Below are positions 56,426 to 64,000 of a stretch of DNA of 64,000 nucleotides, one piece after another. The notes under the pieces were generated by a model. It worked only from the letters and a program-made list of their open reading frames with translations. It searched no databases and had not been told where the DNA came from. Origin of the DNA: Ciborinia camelliae (lineage: Eukaryota; Ascomycota; Leotiomycetes; Helotiales; Sclerotiniaceae); the NCBI GenBank assembly GCA_025890175.1, contig JANPYM010000001.1, positions 3,053,870 through 3,117,869 of the forward strand. The letters run 5' to 3'. The translations under genes and the position numbers were made by a program. Position 1 is the first letter of the stretch; every line of letters starts with the position of its first letter.

Positions 56426-57568
56426 ATGTCAGATCCGCTTCTATCATCACTATGTCGCATCTGCCATATCAATCCCACCAAATATACATGTCCACGATGC
56501 TCACAACAAACATGTTCACTTCCCTGCTCCAAGCGTCATAAAGTCTGGTCATCATGCTCCGGTATTCGCGATCCTACTGTCTACAAACCGAAGTCACAAT
56601 TGGCAACACCTTCAGGGATTGATCACGATTACAATTTCCTGCATTCAATTGAACATCGAATCGAGAGGTCGGAAAAGGAGATCGTGGAAGAGCGAGGACT
56701 GGTAAAGAAAGTGGAACTCGAAATGGCAAGGCAAGGGCCTAAGGATGATAGAAGACGACCAAACAAAAACCCGGCGCATCAGCGTGAAGATTTCATCACT
56801 AAAATGCTACAAGGTTCTGGAATAACATTAGCCAAAGCACCATGTGGAATGTCTAGAAATTTGGAGAACACATCTAGTTGGAGCAAAGCGCAAAAGTGTA
56901 TGAACTGGCAGGTGGAATGGATTCGAGAGACAGGTTCAGGCGGAAGGGTCTTGAATAAATCGGTAGACAGATGGCCAATCAACGACATCTACTCACTCCT
57001 CTTGGAAGAACAACGAAGGAAGAATATGGCGCCAGAGGAAAAAGCAGCCGAGAAGAAAAGGAAGGCAGATGAGTTGAAAGAGAGACAGGCTAAAAAAATC
57101 AAGTCAGATGAACTCATGTTGGATATATCGCCAGTTTCCTCATTTCAGGATTCGATTGGAGCTTGGAATACAATTTTGGATCAGCCTATAATCTCAAAAG
57201 ATCAAAATTTGGCAAACCAACCTCATGCGCCACGGAAGCTTGATCCCAAGTATCATTTCTACCTCCATCGACCTAAGACTCAATCATCATACCCAAAAGT
57301 GCTAGTGCCTCTGGATCCCATGCAACCACTCTGCAAAGTCCTACAAAATCGCACAGTACTTGAATTTCCTACGATTTATGTATTCGAGTCAGACAAGCTT
57401 CCAGACACTTTTATGCTGGAGAAAGCTTATATCGAAGCTACTGGAGATGGACCAGCTGTGGAGACAGAAAGTGAGGAATCTGAGGACGATGACACTAGTA
57501 GTAGTAGTGAATCTTCCTCAGACGAGGATGAAGATGTAGAAATGGAGGATGGAGAGGTTGCATCATGA
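56426..57568 (+). CDS. BCD1: Box C/D snoRNA assembly protein BCD1 (HIT zinc finger)
   Basis: Single exon, 380 residues from the ATG at 56426. The N-terminal HIT zinc finger has ligands Cys10-x2-Cys13, Cys22-x2-Cys25, Cys30-x3-Cys34 and His38-x5-Cys44. The body has a G-M-S-R-N and W-x-V-E-W-I segment and a basic Lys/Glu helix (about 195-225), and the C-terminal region ends in acidic/Ser repeats. Layout fits yeast Bcd1 / human ZNHIT6, a nucleolar factor needed for box C/D snoRNP assembly and thus rRNA 2'-O-methylation. An in-frame TTG five codons earlier is less likely as start. Confidence 0.88.
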   Translation: MSDPLLSSLCRICHINPTKYTCPRCSQQTCSLPCSKRHKVWSSCSGIRDPTVYKPKSQLATPSGIDHDYNFLHSIEHRIERSEKEIVEERGLVKKVELEMARQGPKDDRRRPNKNPAHQREDFITKMLQGSGITLAKAPCGMSRNLENTSSWSKAQKCMNWQVEWIRETGSGGRVLNKSVDRWPINDIYSLLLEEQRRKNMAPEEKAAEKKRKADELKERQAKKIKSDELMLDISPVSSFQDSIGAWNTILDQPIISKDQNLANQPHAPRKLDPKYHFYLHRPKTQSSYPKVLVPLDPMQPLCKVLQNRTVLEFPTIYVFESDKLPDTFMLEKAYIEATGDGPAVETESEESEDDDTSSSSESSSDEDEDVEMEDGEVAS

Positions 57569-59002
57569 AACAAAACGGCCCAGCCGTCAAATTGTATAAA
57601 GTGTTCTTTTTATAATACCCATACATTAGTAATTTAAAACGCATTCGTTCATATCATCTGTTATTTATGCTTTATCTGAAGAGCCAAATGTACTCGAGTA
57701 GTCCGAGTCGGTTTGAATTATATTCTTGTATTTATCTCTATAGAATAGAATAATTTCTTATACTTTTAATCCTCCTCGAGTATAAATTTCCATTACTTTA
57801 TAATCTAGATTAATTATAAAGGTTGAAAAATTGCATCTTAGAGCTTTTCTTAAAGCGTGAGCTCCATCCAGCTTGCTCGAAAAGAGGCGGAAGTGGATCG
57901 GCTCGCTAGAACCCACGATTACTTACAGGTTTTATTAAATCACTTTTATTCGGGAGGTTAATTAAGGGGTAAGTAGACTTAGGTAGGTACCAAAAAGATT
58001 AAACTCAGCATGCGAGTGTGCGTTTGATGGAATTAATCGAATCGGTTGCAAGAAGAATCGATTCGGTTCGGAAATGGTAATCTTAAATAGCCTCCATTTC
58101 TCCCTCCCTTTCTACCCTTCCTTTACCCCTCCCATCACTTCGCTCGAGAACCGAATCGACTGAGCAATTAAAATCTTCACTTAAACTCACGCCTGAGTGA
58201 TTTAAACCTTCTAAGGGCGTGAGTTTATCCCTTACCCTGTAGAAATCTAGAAAGCTATATCGATTTATATTCTTGAAAAGAAAATACTACTCGGGAAAAT
58301 CAAGCTCGGGTTATCTTTAAGGAAAATGTATATATAATTATACAGAACTTAGATCTAGGTTTAGAAGTTTAAGAAGTGTATTGATGAAATCTTAACTTTT
58401 TTACTATTATTGTATTCTCTTATGCATAGTTGAAAAGTTTGTTGATAGTAATATATAACCTTATGTATAGAAATATTACACCTAGTGTTTATAATCAATT
58501 CGATAGATAGTACGTACAACGCTCATACCGACGGGAATGCTGATTTCCATCAATTCGATAAAGGGGGGAGCAAAATGCGGGGTAATTAACCTCAGCTTGG
58601 CAATACGTACCTGTCCGGGTAGCTCTTGCCTCAATGATGACGTAGTTGGTTGTTGACATCAATTGAAGAGCAAAAGAATCTCGTCCACGTACATTGTATC
58701 CCAACTTGAAGGTTTTCTAAAACTCCAACCCTTTTTTAAACAAATACTACCTACCCTACTATTCAATTGAAATCAACTCAATTCAGACTATATTTCATGT
58801 AAGTTTAATGTCTATCTAGATCCCTTCAAATTCACTCGGTAAATACAACTCAAGTCAACTGAGTTCAATTATTTGTAAACTTCAAATTCAACCCACTAAG
58901 ATACAGGAATAGGTAGCTCTCAATAAATCCAACATCTACCTCCAATATATCATACCAAACCAAAGAAAACCAAAACCAAAATCAACCAACCTCACCACAA
59001 CC
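57569..59002. other. Intergenic region
   Basis: AT-rich spacer with repeated (G)AATCGATTCGGTT-type sequence near 58036-58073 and CTTAGGTAGGTACC at about 57978. No gene. Confidence 0.5.
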
Positions 59003-59467
59003 ATGTCTCCAACCCCATTCCTCCGTCTCGCAAGACTCAGACTCGTGAACCACACGATCAAATCCCTCCCCCTCATCATGCATTCCACCCGCACCCGCAC
59101 AATCCGCATCTCCATCTCCATCTTCATCCCCCAACCCCAACCTCTCACCCGAAATTTCTCCTCCACACCACCCCCCCAATCCCCCCGCAAAGACTCCCAG
59201 CATAAAGATAGTATCAATACAGAAGCGACGGAGTATAGTAAATCAGGGACGGATGATGCGGCTGCGAGGGAGGAAGAGGTGGCGTTTGATCCTAGTGTTA
59301 CGAGTCCGGAGATGGAGAGGAAGAGGGCGGGGAAGGGGAAAGGGAAGGGAGGGAAAGGTGGGGAGGGGAAGGCGAATCCGTTGGATGTTAGTCCGGCGAA
59401 CACGGAGGTTAGTAGGCAGAGGGATCCAATGGAGGGAGGAGTGGAGAATAGTCCCCGGGGGAAGTAG
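59003..59467 (+). CDS. Conserved fungal protein with mitochondrial-type presequence, 154 aa
   Basis: Single exon from ATG at 59003. The first ~52 residues are Arg-rich, lack acidic residues and end RNFSSTPP, a typical mitochondrial matrix cleavage context. The rest is hydrophilic, with TEYSKSGTDDAAAREEEVAFDPS and NPLDVSPANTEVSR-x-RDP segments that I recall as conserved in small uncharacterised ascomycete proteins. A Gly/Lys-rich run (about 108-121) separates the two. No function is known to me. Codon composition switches from C-rich to G-rich halfway through the gene. Confidence 0.75.
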   Translation: MSPTPFLRLARLRLVNHTIKSLPLIMHSTRTRTIRISISIFIPQPQPLTRNFSSTPPPQSPRKDSQHKDSINTEATEYSKSGTDDAAAREEEVAFDPSVTSPEMERKRAGKGKGKGGKGGEGKANPLDVSPANTEVSRQRDPMEGGVENSPRGK

Positions 59468-59945
59468 AAGTGGAAGGGAAGGGGGTGGGGATGGGCTTTG
59501 AAGGCCCGGGTTTGGGGAGGGGAGGCGGGCTTGTACACCCGTATACCCGACCCGGGATCCTACCCCATAGAATATAACAAGATTACCCCATAAAAGTCCG
59601 CAGGTACGGATAGGTATACCTACTCACAAATATATATCATATAATCATCTAATATAATCATCCCAAAATTAAGATTATCCCCAACTAGGTATATAAACGA
59701 ATTATCTAACATATTATATTATAAAACACTCTTAAACTGCAGTGGATCGTGCACGATGTTGGAACACTATTCTGAAAAATCACGTGTAGCTTTTTGAAAG
59801 TTCTTTGAAATTAATACACTTCTTTCAACAATGAATAAAATAGAATCGAGATATAAAATATTGAAAAGAATCTTCGAATCTATCTAACGATCTAATTAAA
59901 TTAATTGTACGATATGTGGTTCGAAAGCTATAAATGATTTTACGA
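59468..59945. other. Spacer before the repeat block
   Basis: GC-balanced sequence shifts to AT-rich towards 59900. No gene is seen. Confidence 0.5.
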
Positions 59946-59947
59946 TC

Positions 59948-60048
59948 TACGAACCTACGAACCTACGAACCTACAAACCTACGAACCTACGAACCTATAA
60001 ATCCTACGAATTCTACGAACCCTACGAAACCCTACGAACCCTACGAAC
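59948..60048. repeat. CTACGAAC 8-bp tandem array
   Basis: About 11-12 imperfect copies of CTACGAAC, some with added C or T, immediately before the TAAAATAAA array. Confidence 0.9.
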
Positions 60049-60049
60049 A

Positions 60050-60421
60050 TATAAAATAAATAAAATAAATAAAATAAATAAAATAAATAAAATAAATAAA
60101 ATAAATAAAATAAATAAAATAAATAAAATAAATAAAATAAATAAAATAAATAAAATAAATAAAATAAATAAAATAAATAAAATAAATAAAATAAATAAAA
60201 TAAATAAAATAAATAAAATAAATAAAATAAATAAAATAAATAAAATAAATAAAATAAATAAAATAAATAAAATAAATAAAATAAATAAAATAAATAAAAT
60301 AAATAAAATAAATAAAATAAATAAAATAAATAAAATAAATAAAATAAATAAAATAAATAAAATAAATAAAATAAATAAAATAAATAAAATAAATAAAATA
60401 AATAAAATAAATAAAATAAAT
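60050..60421. repeat. TAAAATAAA 9-bp minisatellite (about 41 copies)
   Basis: Nearly perfect alternation of AAAA and AAA separated by T over about 370 bp. It marks the boundary between ordinary sequence and the AT block. Confidence 0.95.
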
Positions 60422-63400
60422 GAAGAAAAAGAAAGAAAAAATAAATTAAAAAATGAATTAAAAAATTTTTAAAAAAGAATTAAAAGAAATAAATTAAAAG
60501 AAATAAATTAAAAAATGAATTAAAAAAAATAAAGAATTTAAAAAAATATAAAATTAAAAAAAAAGAATTAAAAAGGATATATATTTATAATAAAAAAGAT
60601 TATATAAATTTTAAAAATAATAAAAGAATAATAAATATAATTAAAAAACGAAATTAAAATATTAATAAAATAATTAAGAAAAGAAAAATAATTAAAAAAT
60701 AATTAAAAAAGATTAATAAGAATAATTAATAAAAAATGAATAAAGAAATTAATAAAAGAATAATAAAAAATTAATAAAAAAAGATTAAAAGATAATTAAA
60801 TAAATTAAAAGAAAAAAAGATTAAATATAGATATAAATTTATAAATTTCGAAAATATTAATTAATAATTAAAAAAAATTAAAGAAATTAAAAAATTAAAA
60901 AAGAAGTTAAAAAATTAAAAAGAATAAAAAAGAATTAAAAAGGAATTAAAAAAGAATTAAAAAAAAAGTGAAAAAAAAAAGAATAAAAGATAATTCGAAA
61001 AATTAATAAAAAAAGTGGAGAATAAAAATATTGAAAAATATAATTAAAAAAAAGAATTAAAAAGAATAATTAAAATGTTACAGATCTAAAAACAATAAAA
61101 ACAAAAGAAATATTTGGGTATAAAATTCAGATTTAAAGCCAATACATCAACGATCATCAATGTTTAATGTTAATTAATGGCAAATTTTTGGTGTAATATT
61201 TAATTTATAAAATATTAATATATATAAAATAGATTTATATAATTAAATAAAAGGGATTTTGAAAGCCTATAAAATTTTATATTGGATAAAATATTATTAT
61301 TTAAATAATAATTAATAATATATTATTAATTATTTAAAAAATAATAAAAATTTTATTTAAAAAATAATAAAAAGTTTTAGAATTATTATTAATTTAATTA
61401 ATTTTTTATATTTTTTATTTTAATAATTTTTTTTATTTTATTTAAAAAAATAATTTATTAATTAAATTAATAATATTTAAAATAATATTAGGAATAAAAA
61501 ATATTTTTATATTTGTTTGGTAAAGTATTAAAACTAATAATATATAAAATAATATTATTAATAGATTTTATATATATTAATAAAGTATAAATTTTTTTTT
61601 AAAATTTGAAAAATCTTTAGGGAAAAATTTTTGTAATACTTTAAAATAATAAATATAGAATATAAAAAATAATATAAAAATTATAAATAAAATTATAATC
61701 TAATTTATTTAAATATAAAAAATTATTAGAATATTAATAATCTTTAATAATATATTATTTGTTTGTTTCGAATCAAATATTAGATTTTCAAAATTTTAAA
61801 AATTATTTTAATACAAAAAAACAAATATTTTTTAAATAAAAAACTTTTTTTTTTAAATCAAAATAATATTTTAAAATAATAATAAATATTATTTTTTTAT
61901 TAATATTTAGAAAATAGATTATATAATATAATATTTCAAAAAATATTTTTTAATAGTATAATATTAATTTATTAATGCAATTTAATTAAATAATATTATA
62001 TAAACGAAATTTAAAAAATATATATATAATATAATTTTAAATAAAAGGAATTAATAATATATAATAATTATTTAAATATTAAAAACTAAATAATATTTAA
62101 AATAAAATATAAATGATTTTGTTTTTTATTTAAACAATTTGAAAAAAGATATAAAATATAAAACGAATAATATATATTATAAATAATTATTTATTAATTT
62201 TCGCTTTAATATAAACAAAAAAATATTTAAATCTTTTTAATAATCCAAAATTTAAAAAAAATTTATAAAATAAATATATAAATTAGAAAATATCGATTAA
62301 ATGTATTATTTTATTAATATTATGGATTATTGCTTTAAAAAAATATATAATATTTTATTATATTATTTGAATTTTATTTGGTTTTTTTATGGATTATAAA
62401 AAAATAATAAAAATATTATATTAATAGGATTTATTAAAATTAAAGTAAAATTAAATCAAAAAATTATATAAAAAAATCAATTAATAAAAAAAATTTAATA
62501 TTAAAAATATTAAAAAAAATCAATAAAATATTATTAATATTAATAAATAAACTATTATATTATCATTTATAAAAATTCGTTTAAATATTAATATTATTAA
62601 AAAAAACATTTTAAAAAAAATTATTTTGAAAAAAAAAATAGATTTATATTAATAAAAAAATATTAAACTTTTTTAATAAAAAAATAACAAAATATATTAA
62701 TAAAAAAATAATAAAATTTAATAATTGTTTTAAATGTTTTTATAATTTTAGGTTTAAATAAAAAAAAATATATTATTATTATTATTATTATTATATTTAA
62801 GTTAAAATATTAATTAATAGTATTTTATTGTTTTATCGATTTAAATATTTAAATTAATATAATTTAATAAAATAAATGTATTAAATAAAATTAGAAATTT
62901 ATATTAAGAAAAGATATATTTTTAATATTTATATTAAGGATTTATATTTTTATTTATAAAAATTATTAATTTATTATAAAAACAATAAATATATTAAAAA
63001 ATAAAAAAATATATATTTATCAATTTATTTTAATTATTCTAAATTTTTTTTTTATATAAATGTGATTTTAGGTTTTTTATAATTAAAAATAATAAATTTT
63101 AAAATTAATTAATAATTAATGAAACTTTGTTTTCGATTTGATTTAAAATTTATTAAAATTATTTTAATATAAAAAGTTTATTAAAAAATAAATAAGGGAA
63201 TATAAATTTTAATTTTATAATTAAACTAAATATTTAATTTTAAAAAAGTATAAACGAAATATAAAATCTTTATTTTAAAAATTTTTAATATTTTAAATAA
63301 ATATAAAAATTTGAAATAAACTTTTTTAAAAAAAAAAAGCAAATTATTATTTAATTATTATTTAATGAAATATTAAATTGAATTAAAATCAAATATTATT

Positions 63401-63429
63401 TTTTTATAAGGTTTAATATATATTTTTTT
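60422..63429. other. Extreme AT-rich block, RIP-like
   Basis: Sequence is nearly all A and T with rare C and G. This is the pattern left by repeat-induced point mutation of transposons in filamentous ascomycetes (C-to-T changes on both strands). No intact reading frame exists. It probably contains the 5' part of the retroelement recognised at the right edge and perhaps other copies. A centromere-like AT block is an alternative. Confidence 0.75.
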
Positions 63430-64000
63430 AAAAAAAAAATTATTAGTTTTAAAAAAATATTTAAAAAAATATTAATCGAAAAAATAAATTCGTTGTTTAA
63501 TAAATTTTATTAAAATTTTAATTATATTTGTTTCAAAAAAGAATAAAAATTATTGGTTATATATTAATTATAAAAAGTTAAATCGAATAATTAAAAAAAA
63601 CTGGATATTTTTATTTTTGATTAATAAATTTTTTAATTAATTATAAGAAAATATTATTTTTATTAAATTAGATTTAAAAAATATATATTATTGAATTCGA
63701 ATTTGAATAAAAAATAAATAAAAAATAATATTTTGTATTTGTTATAAGTAATTTAAATATTTAATTATATTATTTGGTTTTATAAATGTTTTTATTATTT
63801 TTCAAATTTATATTAATTAAATTTTTATAAAATTAATAGATATTATATATATAATATATCTTAATAATATATTAATTTATTTAATAAATATTTAATAATA
63901 TATTAATAATATTTATTAAATATTTGAAAAACTAATTATTTATAAATTTTATATAAAATTTAAAAAATATATATTTAATAATAAAAAAATCAAGTTTTTA
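63430..64000 (+). mobile_element. RIP-mutated Ty3/Gypsy LTR-retrotransposon, reverse transcriptase region
   Basis: In one continuous plus frame (codons starting at positions such as 63488, 63551, 63659) the translation shows, in order, remnants of the RT blocks: an IR..xx..ILIIFV..KK segment, a YINYKKLNR segment (from VDYRxLNR), KNW-x5-LIN, FIKLDLKNIYY, LFGFINV...FQ and a YLNN active site at 63857-63868. Differences from Ty3/Gypsy RT are almost all C-to-T or G-to-A effects (Asp to Asn, Pro to Phe/Leu, Trp to stop, Arg to Lys/Cys). No frameshift is needed over 500 bp. The element continues off the right edge, where RNase H and integrase would lie. The catalytic Asp pair is Asn-Asn and stops interrupt it, so it is inactive. 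Confidence 0.85.

Noticed and set aside
58936..59538. Minus-strand open frame of 200 codons
   Set aside because: Antisense of the conserved presequence-bearing gene; low-complexity Pro/Phe and Gly-rich composition.
59948..60421. Telomere or subtelomere repeat
   Set aside because: Units (CTACGAAC, TAAAATAAA) do not match the fungal telomere TTAGGG, and sequence continues beyond.

Overview
This window is nuclear DNA of a filamentous ascomycete. The main signs are short spliceosomal introns (about 48-90 bp, GTRNGT donors, CTAAC/CTAAT branch sites), intron-bearing tRNA genes, a dispersed single-copy 5S rRNA gene, fungal gene families (WSC, KGG-type stress protein, Ure2-like GST, P450) and a very AT-rich, RIP-like block at the right end. 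The protein families and the compartmented base composition fit a leotiomycete such as a Botrytis/Sclerotinia relative; that placement is an inference from memory, not a search.

Layout. 1-11.9 kb: one giant Ser/Thr-rich cell-surface protein, open at the left edge. It has 13-residue tandem repeats, a duplicated unknown domain, a short motif recurring about every 0.5-2 kb, a Cys-rich module like that of fungal alpha-1,3-glucanases, and a WSC-like C-terminus. It is split into two frames that overlap exactly at a T6 run forming a textbook -1 slippery heptamer. 12-15.8 kb: a small Cys/His protein, ribosomal protein L26 and an SDR lacking the catalytic Tyr. 15.8-28.8 kb: gene-poor, with scattered degenerate coding-like stretches and a minus-strand P450 plus GST pair. 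28.8-32.4 kb: microsatellites, a 5S rRNA gene and a second, canonical SDR. 32.4-35.8 kb: a TBC-domain RabGAP. 36-47 kb: mostly spacer with five small or medium genes (zinc-binding coiled-coil protein, KGG-like stress protein, secreted Cys-rich protein, HSL-type alpha/beta hydrolase, Ser-rich hypothetical protein). 49.4-50.2 kb: tRNA-Phe and tRNA-Arg, both with introns. 52.2-57.6 kb: a divergent pair, an SNF2/Rad5-16-like ATPase and the snoRNP assembly factor BCD1, sharing a 495-bp upstream region with a perfect 14-bp inverted repeat. 59.0-59.5 kb: a conserved fungal protein with a mitochondrial-type presequence. 59.9-64 kb: short tandem arrays (CTACGAAC, then about 41 copies of TAAAATAAA) and a block composed almost wholly of A and T. 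At its right end I can read a RIP-mutated reverse transcriptase of a Ty3/Gypsy retrotransposon.

There is no clear biosynthetic cluster. P450 and GST could act together in detoxification, but only their proximity suggests it. All exon boundaries were assembled by eye from splice signals, reading phase and family conservation.
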